From assembly GCA_002336815.1 (NCBI GenBank), contig DDEU01000078.1:1-64000 (forward strand): 64,000 nt of DNA. The letters run 5' to 3'. Below the pieces are notes generated by a model. The model had not been told where the DNA came from. It was given only the letters and a program-made list of their open reading frames with translations, and did no database searches. Below are positions 16,219-24,491 of the stretch, in pieces. Origin of the DNA: Chitinophagaceae bacterium UBA1946. GTDB lineage: Bacteria > Bacteroidota > Bacteroidia > Chitinophagales > Chitinophagaceae. Each line of letters begins with the position of its first letter. The first letter of the stretch is position 1. The position numbers were made by a program, and so were the translations under genes.

Positions 16219-17628
16219 TTATTTCACCACTGCTCCCTGCTCTATCCAGCAACGCAGGGTATTTCTTTCTCCAGGAGTGATATTGGTTTTGTTGTTCTGC
16301 GGCATCGTTTTAGTGATCACCACCCGCTGCATGATAAGATCTTTCTTTTTTACGACCTGGTCAGGGGTATCGTACATCACACCATTTGGTGCTGCGGTGT
16401 ACACATCATCCGTTGGTTTGGCAGAATGACATTGCACACATCTTTTTTGAATGATGGCATTCACTTCCGCAAAACTTACATTGGGCTTGCACTCATCGGT
16501 ATTTTTTTGCGGCGCAGTAACAAAACACACTGCCAGCAGTACTGCAACAGATACGGGAAGAATGAATACGTTGTATCGTCCTTTTTCTTTTAGGTTGAGG
16601 TAATGTTTTACACCGGCTGCTCCCAATGAAATGGCTGCCAGCACTGCCCAGGATTGTGCATTGCCAAATGTGCTGGGAAAGTGATTGCTCACCATCACGA
16701 ATAGAACGGGCAGTGTGAAATAGTTGTTGTGTAGTGATCTTGCCAGGGCTTTTTTGCCGTAAGATGGATCCACCGGCTGGCCGATCTTTGCAGCAGCCAC
16801 CATTGCTTTCTGCCCGGGGATGATCACGAAAAAAACATTGGCCGCCATCAACGACCCGATCATGGCACCAAAATGAATATAGGCTGCCCTTGCATTAAAA
16901 ACATGTGCATAGAACCAGGCAAAGCCGGTAAGCAATGCAAAGCCAATGATCGCAAATGCCAGCGGTTTCTTTATGAGAGGCGATTTGCAAAGCAGGTCGT
17001 ACAACAGCCAGGCTACCACGAACGATCCTACGCCGATGCTGATGGCCTGGGCAGCACTGAGGTTCATTACCGTACTGTCGATGAGCATTGCTTTGGCATT
17101 GAAATAATAAACCACGAACAATAAACTGAAGCCGGAAACCCAGGTGAAATAGGCCTCGTATTTAAACCAGTGTAGATGTTTGGGCAGTGTTTTGGGGGCG
17201 ACTTTATATTTCTCCAGGTAATAAAAACCGCCGCCATGTACGGCCCATAAATTACCCGCCAGTTCATCCCTTACATCCTCTGTTCTGTTCAAAGCATTTT
17301 CTAAAAAAACAAAATAGAAAGAAGCCCCGATCCATGCGATGCCAAATGTGATGTGCATCAGTCGCACCACGATATTCAGCCATTCCATTAAATGCCCTTC
17401 GTAAGGCGTACCTTTTACGAGGTACCAGGTGTAGGCGATCATGGCAATGATCACTAATACCAGTGAAGTGTACACGAAGCCCTGCGAAAGGTTCAGGTGA
17501 TTTTTATTGTCCTCGGTTGCATCATGCGAAGCCTTCTCCAGGTGATGAAACTGGTAGGTCATAATTACCAGCATCAGCAGTATGAATGAGAGAACGGCAT
17601 AAACGAGCACATGCACCATATTCTGCAT
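16219..17628 (-). CDS. puuD: Membrane urate oxidase PuuD with C-terminal cytochrome c
   Basis: PuuD-type urate hydroxylase oxidises urate to 5-hydroxyisourate in the membrane and passes electrons to a cytochrome. About eight to nine helices are followed by a C-terminal cytochrome c domain with heme motif Cys397-x-x-Cys-His (CVQCH) and a likely axial Met in KTMPQNN. The core motifs HITFGIAWIGASFYFVFLE and VHGGGFYYLEKYKVAPK are typical of the family, as is YFTWVSGFSLLFVVYY. An extra N-terminal helix is present. It is divergent from allB by about 70 bp, and the neighbouring genes supply every later step, which makes the assignment firm. Confidence 0.92.
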   Translation of the reverse strand: MQNMVHVLVYAVLSFILLMLVIMTYQFHHLEKASHDATEDNKNHLNLSQGFVYTSLVLVIIAMIAYTWYLVKGTPYEGHLMEWLNIVVRLMHITFGIAWIGASFYFVFLENALNRTEDVRDELAGNLWAVHGGGFYYLEKYKVAPKTLPKHLHWFKYEAYFTWVSGFSLLFVVYYFNAKAMLIDSTVMNLSAAQAISIGVGSFVVAWLLYDLLCKSPLIKKPLAFAIIGFALLTGFAWFYAHVFNARAAYIHFGAMIGSLMAANVFFVIIPGQKAMVAAAKIGQPVDPSYGKKALARSLHNNYFTLPVLFVMVSNHFPSTFGNAQSWAVLAAISLGAAGVKHYLNLKEKGRYNVFILPVSVAVLLAVCFVTAPQKNTDECKPNVSFAEVNAIIQKRCVQCHSAKPTDDVYTAAPNGVMYDTPDQVVKKKDLIMQRVVITKTMPQNNKTNITPGERNTLRCWIEQGAVVK

Positions 17629-17697
17629 TTTTTGTTTTGGTGAAGGTCACAATTTAAAATATTGTTTTGTATTTTTATCGTTTCTAAAAAATTTTCA

Positions 17698-19047
17698 GTG
17701 AAAGCTTTTCATAGCACAAGAGTTATATTGCCAAACAGGATCAAAGAAGCAGTGGTAATGGTTGCTGATGGAGTGATCAAAAGCATTGATGCCGGCTTAC
17801 CCGTAACTGCCGGTGTTGAACTGGTAGAATTGGGCGATAAGATACTGATGCCCGGGGTAATCGATACACATGTTCACATCAACGAACCGGGCCGCACAGA
17901 ATGGGAAGGTTTTGATACAGCCACCAAAGCGGCCATTGCAGGCGGCATCACCACATTGGTAGATATGCCGCTCAATTCATCACCGGTAACTACCAGTGCC
18001 GCAGCCTTCGATGAAAAGATCGCTGCAAGCTTCGACAAACTCAGCACGCTGACAAAGCTCCATGCGAATGTTGGTCTTTGGGGTGGCGTAGTGCCGGGCA
18101 ATGAAAGTGAGATTGAACCATTGATCAAAAAGGGTGTGCTGGGGTTTAAAGCATTTCTTACGCATTCCGGCATTGATGATTTTTCCAATGCTACGGAAGA
18201 AGATCTGCGTAAGGCCATGCCCATCATTGCAAAATACAATTTGCCATTGCTGGTGCACTGTGAATTGACCGATAATGAACAGCGGTCAGCCATCAACGAA
18301 CAACGTTCTTATACCAACTATTTGAACAGCCGTCCCAAACATTGGGAAGATGATGCTGTGGCCATGATGATCCGGCTCTGCGAAGAATTCAATTGCCCCA
18401 CGCACATTGTTCATTTGTCTTCGGCCGGTTCACTGGAACAGATCGCTGCTGCAAAGCAAAAAAGTTTGCCGCTGACAGTTGAAACGGGACAGCACTATCT
18501 CTATTTTAATGCAGAAGATATCAGGGACGGACAAACGCAATTCAAATGTGCGCCACCCATCCGGGAAAAAGCCAATAATGAAAAATTATGGCAGGCATTA
18601 AAAGATGGGCTGATCGATCTTGTAGCAACCGATCACTCGCCGGCAACGCCATCTTTGAAAGAAATTGAAAGCGGTGATTTTATAAAGGCATGGGGTGGCA
18701 TCGCTTCCATCCAGTTTGCCTTGCCGGTTTTGTGGACAGCAGCGAAGCTACGGAATTGCTCTTTCAGTGATATCGCTAAATGGCTTTGTGAGCATCCTGC
18801 AAAACTCGCCGGGCTGCAACATCAAAAAGGTAAGATCGCCATCGGTTTTGATGCCGACCTTGTGGTAGTGAACGATGCTGCATCTTTTGTGGTGGATGAA
18901 CAGGGTTGTTATCATAAACATAAAGTATCACCGTATATGGGAGAAACCTTGTGCGGAGTAGTGGAACAAACTTATTTAAGGGGAGAAAAGGTTTTTGCTG
19001 ATGGACGTTTTATTGAATTGAATAAAGGAAAGGTAATTTTAAGGTAA
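17698..19047 (+). CDS. allB: Allantoinase
   Basis: This cyclic amidohydrolase opens allantoin to allantoate. Metal ligands are visible: His pair in DTHVHINEPGRTEWEGF, the carboxylated Lys in GFKAFLTHSG, His in LLVHCE and HIVHLSS, and Asp in VATDHSPATP. The NEPGRTEWEGF loop separates allantoinase from dihydroorotase and dihydropyrimidinase. I use the GTG at 17698 (VKAFHSTRVILPNRI). A TTG 36 bp upstream at 17662 is in frame, but adds a hydrophobic stretch unlike the family. It is divergent from puuD. A block of 90-bp repeats separates it from alc. Confidence 0.9.
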   Translation: MKAFHSTRVILPNRIKEAVVMVADGVIKSIDAGLPVTAGVELVELGDKILMPGVIDTHVHINEPGRTEWEGFDTATKAAIAGGITTLVDMPLNSSPVTTSAAAFDEKIAASFDKLSTLTKLHANVGLWGGVVPGNESEIEPLIKKGVLGFKAFLTHSGIDDFSNATEEDLRKAMPIIAKYNLPLLVHCELTDNEQRSAINEQRSYTNYLNSRPKHWEDDAVAMMIRLCEEFNCPTHIVHLSSAGSLEQIAAAKQKSLPLTVETGQHYLYFNAEDIRDGQTQFKCAPPIREKANNEKLWQALKDGLIDLVATDHSPATPSLKEIESGDFIKAWGGIASIQFALPVLWTAAKLRNCSFSDIAKWLCEHPAKLAGLQHQKGKIAIGFDADLVVVNDAASFVVDEQGCYHKHKVSPYMGETLCGVVEQTYLRGEKVFADGRFIELNKGKVILR

Positions 19048-19055
19048 GGATATTG

Positions 19056-19342
19056 CACGCAAAGCCGCAAAGTAAATAAGCCGCAAATTTAAGTGGAGAC
19101 AGACTTCCTTAGCGTCTTTGCTTCTTAGCTCCTTTGCGTGAAAAAAGTAAGGCATTTACATAAAAGGAATGTGTGATTTAATTTACAAAGTTTAACGCAA
19201 AGCCGCAAAGTAAATAAGCCGCAAATTTAAGTGGAGACAGACTTCCTTAGCGTCTTTGCTTCTTAGCTCCTTTGCGTGAAAAAAAAGCATAATTTGGTTT
19301 ACAAACTTTCACGCAAGGCGCAAAGTAAATGAGCCGCAAATT
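19056..19342. repeat. Two identical 90-bp repeats plus a partial third copy
   Basis: Bases 19057-19146 and 19195-19284 are identical, and 19309-19342 is a diverged partial copy. Each full copy begins ACGCAAAGCCGCAAAG and ends CTCCTTTGCGTG, so its ends are inverted (CACGCAAAG at 19056-19064 / CTTTGCGTG at 19132-19140 in copy one). The period is 138 bp and includes a similar spacer (TTTACAAAGTTTA / GGTTTACAAACTTT). It fills the 348-bp gap between allB and alc. Similar Cacgcaaag...ctttgcgtg repeats are widespread in Bacteroidota intergenic DNA. Confidence 0.85.
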
Positions 19343-19395
19343 ATCTTCCTGTAATAACTGGTCTACATAGAAAATAAAACGATTGACAAAAACAT

Positions 19396-20400
19396 ATGAG
19401 CGCAAACACATTTAACAACTTAATTGACCTGGCTGCCGAACGCCTCGGTGGTAAAACATTGCTTTGTACCGATGATTTCTTCGCAGAAAAAGAAAACCTG
19501 TTAAAACCCGGTCGTGGTATTTTTATCGCTGATAAATATACTGATCGTGGTAAATGGATGGATGGCTGGGAGAGCCGCCGCAAAAGGGTTCCGGGGCACG
19601 ACTGGTGTGTGATCCAACTGGCAACATCCGGCCGCATTCATGAAGTAGATATTGATACCAATCATTTTTTGGGCAATCATCCTCCCTTTGCATCGCTGGA
19701 AGCAGCGAATATTGCTGATGTAAATGGTATTGATTTTGATTCGGTGAACTGGGTGGAAATATTGCCCAAAATGTCGCTGCAACCCGGATCGCAAAACATT
19801 TTTGAAATTGAAGACCGGGCTATTTATACCCATCTTCGCCTGCACATTTATCCCGATGGTGGTGTGGCAAGATTAAAGGTATACGGGGAGGTTTTCAAAG
19901 ACTGGAGCAAAGTGGATGCGACTGAACTGATCGACCTGGCGGCGGCTACCAATGGCGCCAAATCTGTGTTGTGTAACGACATGTTCTTTTCCCACATGGA
20001 CAATCTCATCATGCCCGGCCGTGGGGTGAATATGGGCGATGGATGGGAAACAAAACGCAACCGTACGCCCAATAACAAAGATTGGGTAATGGTGAAACTG
20101 GCGCATAGGGGCAGCATCAAAAAAGCGCTGATCGATACCTGTCATTTCAAGGGCAATTACCCTGACAGTTGCATGATCGAAGGATGCAATATAGAAGCCG
20201 GCAAGAAAGCAGACCTGCAAAGCGACGGGATAAAATGGTCAACCATTCTGCCGCAGACAAAACTGCAGGCCGATCATGAGCATTATTTTGAAACGGAACT
20301 GCAAAATACCGATCAGCATTTTACGCATGTGCGGTTGACCATTTTTCCTGATGGTGGCATCAGCAGGATGAGGCTGTGGGGAACGATAGGATTGTTATAA
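19396..20400 (+). CDS. alc: Allantoicase
   Basis: Allantoicase hydrolyses allantoate to ureidoglycolate and urea. The 334-residue protein is built of two homologous halves of jelly-roll type, each with a D-x-x-F-x-x-x-x-N-L-x-x-P-G-R-G segment (about 26-41 and 192-207). Each half also has DGWE(S/T)RRxR and a D-W-V/C-x-x-x-L-A segment. IDTNHFLGNHP and IDTCHFKGNYPDS mark the paired active-site loops. LHIYPDGGVARLKVYG and LTIFPDGGISRMRLWG close each half. Length and layout match the family. The uraD start is 79 bp downstream. Confidence 0.93.
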   Translation: MSANTFNNLIDLAAERLGGKTLLCTDDFFAEKENLLKPGRGIFIADKYTDRGKWMDGWESRRKRVPGHDWCVIQLATSGRIHEVDIDTNHFLGNHPPFASLEAANIADVNGIDFDSVNWVEILPKMSLQPGSQNIFEIEDRAIYTHLRLHIYPDGGVARLKVYGEVFKDWSKVDATELIDLAAATNGAKSVLCNDMFFSHMDNLIMPGRGVNMGDGWETKRNRTPNNKDWVMVKLAHRGSIKKALIDTCHFKGNYPDSCMIEGCNIEAGKKADLQSDGIKWSTILPQTKLQADHEHYFETELQNTDQHFTHVRLTIFPDGGISRMRLWGTIGLL

Positions 20401-20402
20401 AT

Positions 20403-20478
20403 GATGAATGTTGAATTTTGAATTAAACAACAATTCTCATTAACTCAAAATGCAAAATTCAAAACTCAAAAGTCAAAA
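20403..20478. repeat. AT-rich ATTCAAAA-type degenerate tandem stretch
   Basis: The gap between alc and uraD is made of near-repeats of TTGAATTTTGAATT on the left and AATTCAAAACTCAAAAGTC on the right, forming imperfect inverted arms. The same type of sequence recurs in other gaps of the window (near 1760, 6970, 21350, 22850, 58090). Confidence 0.55.
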
Positions 20479-20982
20479 ATGACACTGCACGAACTAAACA
20501 TACTTCCCAAGGACCAGCTCAAAGCCGAGCTTTTCAAATGCTGCGGCAGTACCAACTGGGTTGAAAAGATGTTACCCTTTTTTCCAGCCGACGATATGGT
20601 GGAGCTGATCAATGATGCAGAAGAGCAATGGTACGAATGCAGTGAAGCCGACTGGCTCGAAGCATTTACACACCATCCAAAAATTGGGGATGTTGAATCA
20701 CTAAAGAAAAAATTTGCAGCCACTGCACAGTGGGCAAGTGGTGAGCAGGGTGCTGTTGCCGAAGCGCCGCAGCAAGTATTGGAAGCATTGTCAAAGGGTA
20801 ACAACGATTACGAACAAAAATTTGGTTTTATATTTATCGTATGTGCCACCGGCAAATCGGCGGCGGAAATGCTGGCCCTGCTGGAAGCCCGTCTTCCCAA
20901 TAACCGGGAAGAGGAGATCCGGATCGCCATGGATGAGCAAAACAAGATCACACAATTACGTTTACAAAAATTATTGTCATGA
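20479..20982 (+). CDS. uraD: 2-oxo-4-hydroxy-4-carboxy-5-ureidoimidazoline decarboxylase
   Basis: UraD decarboxylates OHCU to give S-allantoin. The family motif HPKIGD is present with the catalytic His66, preceded by W-L-E-A-F-T-H. The FGFIFIVCATGKSAAEMLALLEARLPN helix region and the final EEEIRIAMDEQNKITQLRL are characteristic. At 167 residues it is a full-length all-helical family member. The stop overlaps the uraH start as ATGA (20979-20982), so the two consecutive enzymes are probably translationally coupled. Confidence 0.95.
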   Translation: MTLHELNILPKDQLKAELFKCCGSTNWVEKMLPFFPADDMVELINDAEEQWYECSEADWLEAFTHHPKIGDVESLKKKFAATAQWASGEQGAVAEAPQQVLEALSKGNNDYEQKFGFIFIVCATGKSAAEMLALLEARLPNNREEEIRIAMDEQNKITQLRLQKLLS

Positions 20983-21317
20983 GCCAGGTAACCACACATA
21001 TATTAGACACTACCAGGGGACGTCCTGCAGCAGGTGTAACCATTACGATGTTTGAAAAAGTAGGAATGGAATGGCTGGAAGTAGCAAGGGGAATTACCAA
21101 CCAGGATGGGCGCATCAGCAACCTGTTAAAAGAAGATGTAATACTGCCTTATGGCGTGTATAAAATGAATTTCGATACCAAATCGTATTTTGAAGTACAC
21201 GGGGTAGAATCGTTTTATCCCACCGTAGATATTATTTTCGAGATCAAAACCAAGGAACATTATCATGTGCCGTTGTTGTTGAATCCCTTTGGATACAGCA
21301 CTTACAGGGGAAGTTAA
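20979..21317 (+). CDS. uraH: 5-hydroxyisourate hydrolase (transthyretin-like)
   Basis: UraH opens 5-hydroxyisourate, the product of PuuD, to OHCU. The 112-residue protein has the N-terminal VTTHILDTTRGRPAAGV with the catalytic His, an Arg in the RIS segment, and HYHVPLLLNPFGYSTYRGS at the C-terminus. The last holds the family's YRGS tetrapeptide. It is coupled to uraD by a 4-bp overlap. No signal peptide is present, so it acts in the cytoplasm. Confidence 0.95.
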   Translation: MSQVTTHILDTTRGRPAAGVTITMFEKVGMEWLEVARGITNQDGRISNLLKEDVILPYGVYKMNFDTKSYFEVHGVESFYPTVDIIFEIKTKEHYHVPLLLNPFGYSTYRGS

Positions 21318-21412
21318 GTGCTATTTTGAATGCTTAATGTTGAATTCGTTCTCAATCATTCAAGCATTTGTTCATCAATTGATTCAAAATTTAAAATACA
21401 AAATTCAACATA

Positions 21413-22846
21413 ATGAATTTAAGCATCAGCGAACAGGAAACCGCCTCCTTACTCGGCACATTGCAGGTGGCTAATTTGAAATTTCAAAAAACATACCCCG
21501 GTGACAAACCCGACCGCCAGCCGGTGCATACCGTTTATGGCGGTGCCAACTTATTCAAAAGCGACACCACGCTGAAAATGGGTGAGGTTGCATTAAGAAG
21601 CCTTAAATCTTATGCACCCAACTTCTGCATACTGGCCAAAGTATTAAAGCTGGAGAACCACGAACATTTTCCAACATTGGAGAAAGATATTGAAGCGCTT
21701 ACAAAAAAGCTGGATGACATGACGGCGGAAGAACGCAAGGCAGAACCGGCCTGGCTGGCCTATTCAGTGTATAATAAAATGGTAACAAAGCTGCAGGCAG
21801 AAGCCGTAGAAGATTTTCGGATCGACTTTGAAGATGGTTTTGGAAACCGTCCGAATGAGGAAGAAGATGCCACTGCTGTAAACGCCGCCAAAGAACTGGC
21901 CGAAGGCATGAAAAATAAAACCATTTCTCCCTTTATCGGCATCCGTGTAAAGCCATTTACGGAAGACCTGAAAGCAAGAGGCGTAAGAACCTTAGATATA
22001 TTCCTGACGACATTACTCACTGCTACAAACGGAGAACTGCCTCCGAATTTCGTGGTGATGTTACCGAAAGTAACCATCCCGGAGCAGGTAACCGCCATGG
22101 TTAGGTTCTTTGAGATCATCGAAAAAAAGTTCAACCTTGCTGCCGGCACACTCAAAATGGAGACCATGGTGGAAGCTACGCAGATCATCATGGATGAAGA
22201 AGGACGCAATCCGCTGATGCGTATCGTGAGGGCAGGAGAGGGGCGTTTGATCAACGCACATTTTGGTACCTATGATTATACCGCCAGTTGCGGCATCACT
22301 GCCAAATACCAAACCATGGCGCACAGTGTGTGCGACTTTGCCCATCACATGACCAAGGTTGCGCTGGCACATACCGGCATCTTCCTCAGCGATGGCGCCA
22401 CCAATGTAATGCCTGTAGCGCCGCACCGTGGCGATAACCTCAGCACAGAACAACTCATCGAAAACCGCGACAGTGTACACAATGCCTGGCGCATTGGTTT
22501 CAATCATACCACGCATTCATTGATCAATGGATTGTACCAGGGCTGGGATCTCAATCCTGCACAATTGCCCATGCGTTATGCCGCCACTTACAATTTCTTT
22601 TTAAGCAGCTACAGCGATGCCGTATTTCGTTTGAAAACATTTGTAGAACGTGCCGCCATCAGCACCCTCACCGGCGATATTTTTGATGATGCCGCCACTG
22701 GCCAGGGCCTGCTCAATTTCTTTTTAAAAGCCATCAACTGCGGTGCGATTACGGAGGAAGAAGCCACCGCCACCGGGTTGAGTTTGGATGAGATCAGGAC
22801 AAGGTCGTTTTACCGGATATTGGAGGGGAGGAGGAATAAGAAGTAA
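21413..22846 (+). CDS. CitE/malate-synthase-like TIM-barrel protein (DUF6986-type)
   Basis: This 477-residue cytoplasmic protein has a TIM-barrel of the HpcH/CitE/malate synthase superfamily. DFRIDFEDGFGNRPNEEED gives the acidic strand-end motif. VVMLPKVTIPEQV follows, then METMVEATQIIMDEEG with a likely metal-binding Glu, and NAHFGTYDYTASCGI. I believe it belongs to the family labelled DUF6986, members of which I recall seeing beside allantoin genes. Allantoicase yields ureidoglycolate and then glyoxylate. A Claisen-type condensation of glyoxylate with acetyl-CoA, or cleavage of ureidoglycolate, would fit the gap in the pathway. Both are inference. The start at 21413 follows an AT-rich spacer of 95 bp after uraH. 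Confidence 0.7.
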   Translation: MNLSISEQETASLLGTLQVANLKFQKTYPGDKPDRQPVHTVYGGANLFKSDTTLKMGEVALRSLKSYAPNFCILAKVLKLENHEHFPTLEKDIEALTKKLDDMTAEERKAEPAWLAYSVYNKMVTKLQAEAVEDFRIDFEDGFGNRPNEEEDATAVNAAKELAEGMKNKTISPFIGIRVKPFTEDLKARGVRTLDIFLTTLLTATNGELPPNFVVMLPKVTIPEQVTAMVRFFEIIEKKFNLAAGTLKMETMVEATQIIMDEEGRNPLMRIVRAGEGRLINAHFGTYDYTASCGITAKYQTMAHSVCDFAHHMTKVALAHTGIFLSDGATNVMPVAPHRGDNLSTEQLIENRDSVHNAWRIGFNHTTHSLINGLYQGWDLNPAQLPMRYAATYNFFLSSYSDAVFRLKTFVERAAISTLTGDIFDDAATGQGLLNFFLKAINCGAITEEEATATGLSLDEIRTRSFYRILEGRRNKK

Positions 22847-22870
22847 AAAGTAAAAATTCAAAAGTCAAAA

Positions 22871-22901
22871 AAAGGGAGCATTTGATTAGAAAGCTCCCTT
22901 T
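22871..22901 (+). terminator. Terminator after the urate locus
   Basis: Stem AAAGGGAGC (22871-22879) / GCTCCCTTT (22893-22901) with a 13-base loop and T-rich tail. Longer AAGTCAAAA / TTTTGACTT arms surround it. Confidence 0.75.
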
Positions 22902-23003
22902 TATATTTTTACATTTTTAACTTTTGACTTAGCTTCAGTGCAGGTGGCGACATCGTTGTGTCACTCACTTGTACGGCATATCTTTATTGAGTTTTTATTT
23001 TCA

Positions 23004-23153
23004 CCTTTGTTGGTTTGTCATTAAAAGCGGCAAGCTATTTCTAATGCCGTTGTTGGTCTTGTTGACCAACAACCGGTTCGTAAGCCATTTTGCTTTTTAA
23101 ATACACAATCCAATTGAAGATGTTAGTTAATAAGATCAGCATTGGCGAAAAAA
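23004..23153. repeat. 150-bp hairpin-pair repeat, copy 1
   Basis: This copy contains the perfect hairpin GTTGTTGGTC (23049-23058) / GACCAACAAC (23064-23073) and a decayed second hairpin (GATGTTAGTT...AGATCAGCATT). It matches 23647-23796 over its full 150 bp with scattered mismatches. Together with the terminator before it, it fills the gap before the MORN-like gene. Confidence 0.8.
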
Positions 23154-23204
23154 ACGTTATTGGTAAGGGGGATTCAAAATGCAAAAGCAAATCAAAATGA
23201 CATA

Positions 23205-23639
23205 ATGTTGAAGTCAAAAAAAATACGAAAAGCTATCAGGCCAATATTTAAAATAGATGCCATGTTCCTGGTTTTATTATTTATTTCGGGCAAAGCTTTC
23301 TCCCAGGGAGTAATTTATGGCGTAGTAAAATCAGAAGGAACTTATGTGGAGTCTTCAAAAAAAGACAGGTGGGAACATCAGGATCAAATTGATGGATTAA
23401 ACTTTATTTTCTATGATTCTGCAAGAGCTAAGATTTATAGGTTGTTTTATAGAAAAAACGGCCGCATATCAGGGGGATCAAAAACTTTCAACCAGGAAGG
23501 CATGTTAATGATACTTCAATATTACAGCGATGGGCTTTATAATGGGTATACATACAAATGGAATGATAAAGGTGTACTGGTAACTAAGGAATTATATAAA
23601 GATGGTGATCTAATAAAAATATGGCATTATAAAAATTAG
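23205..23639 (+). CDS. Secreted MORN-like repeat protein (YwqK-like)
   Basis: I use the ATG at 23205 (MLKSKKIRKAIRPIF). A longer in-frame start at 23142 lies inside a repeat element and is unlikely. A basic N-terminus is followed by a hydrophobic stretch ending in GKAFSQG, a signal peptide. The rest has MORN_2-type turns: FYRKNGRISGGSKTFNQEG, YYSDGLYNGYTYKWNDKGVLV and LYKDGDLIKIWHYKN. These are beta-hairpin repeats of unknown role, which in databases are often labelled YwqK-family antitoxin without functional proof. The gene stands between two direct copies of a 150-bp repeat, suggesting duplication or transfer as a unit. Confidence 0.6.
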   Translation: MLKSKKIRKAIRPIFKIDAMFLVLLFISGKAFSQGVIYGVVKSEGTYVESSKKDRWEHQDQIDGLNFIFYDSARAKIYRLFYRKNGRISGGSKTFNQEGMLMILQYYSDGLYNGYTYKWNDKGVLVTKELYKDGDLIKIWHYKN

Positions 23640-23646
23640 TTTTTTG

Positions 23647-23796
23647 CCTTTGTTGCTATCTCATTAAAGGCGGCAAGCTATCCCGAATGCCGTTGTTGGT
23701 TTTGTTGACCAACAAGCGAAGCGTAATCCATTTTGCTTTTAAATACATAATACGATTGATGATGTTGGTCAATAAGACCAACATCGGCGAAAGAAA
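23647..23796. repeat. 150-bp hairpin-pair repeat, copy 2
   Basis: Direct copy of 23004-23153. Here the second hairpin is perfect: GATGTTGGTC (23761-23770) / GACCAACATC (23776-23785). The first reads GTTGTTGGT...ACCAACAA. Confidence 0.8.
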
Positions 23797-24330
23797 TATA
23801 AATGCTTCCTGCGCCACGAACCAGGGCGGGAGGAACATGCAAGGCCTACCTGGCGCAGGTCTCCCGACCTGCTGCCATTCGTCGCTGATCTAAAAATTTT
23901 TTTATGTGGCATTTGCAATATAGATAAGTAACAAGAAGGCACAGGTCGGGAGACCTGAGCCAGTGTGAAATTGAATTAGACGCCCCTTCTCCTTGGTTAC
24001 TGTCCCTACAAATAATCTCCACACCAATCACAAAAAATTATTTAAGCTAATCGGTTTCCATCGGCTCGAACCTTGGCCAAGTACTCTACTCCTTGCTGGC
24101 GCAAGGTCTCCCGACCTGCTGCCATTCGTCTCTTGTCTATAAAAATATCTAAGCCAACTAATTCCCTCGATTTGGCTCTTGTCCCTCGTACCATCTCCAC
24201 ACAATTCATAAAGAAATTTTTTAAGCGAAGCGGTTACTGTCCTTACGAACCTTAGCGGAGCTATCCGCAAAGCAGGGAGAAAACAGACATTGCTGACAAA
24301 TAAAAGGACTAAAATAGTCAACAGCGTTTT
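23797..24330. repeat. Gene-less stretch of hairpins and 84-bp repeats
   Basis: Three copies of the hairpin CAGGTC-TCCC-GACCTG occur. They are GCAGGTC/GACCTGC at 23855-23872, the inverse copy CAGGTC-GGGA-GACCTG at 23942-23957, and AAGGTC-TCCC-GACCTG at 24103-24118. Two of them sit in a longer shared block TGGCGCA(A)GGTCTCCCGACC...CTGCCATTCGTC. In addition 23994-24077 and 24172-24255 are diverged direct 84-bp repeats (ATCTCCACAC...TTTAAGC...GAACCT). No gene was recognised. Confidence 0.7.
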
Positions 24331-24491
24331 TTTGACGGCATCGTTTTTGTTAATTGTTTAATATCATCTTCTTTCGACTGAAAAATCTGCAAACGGGATG
24401 ACCCGGTGATTTTTCGATCGACAAATCTCTAACATCAAAGAGAATTTTAATTATGTTCACCAACGGACATTAAATCGTAACCAAAATACAG

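Noticed and set aside
19056..19342. Insertion sequence remnants between allB and alc
   Set aside because: No transposase frame or target duplication is seen; the units are short, palindromic-ended repeats of the common Bacteroidota type.
23797..24330. CRISPR array in the hairpin cluster
   Set aside because: The repeats are not regularly spaced, are of two kinds and show imperfect copies with no constant spacer length.
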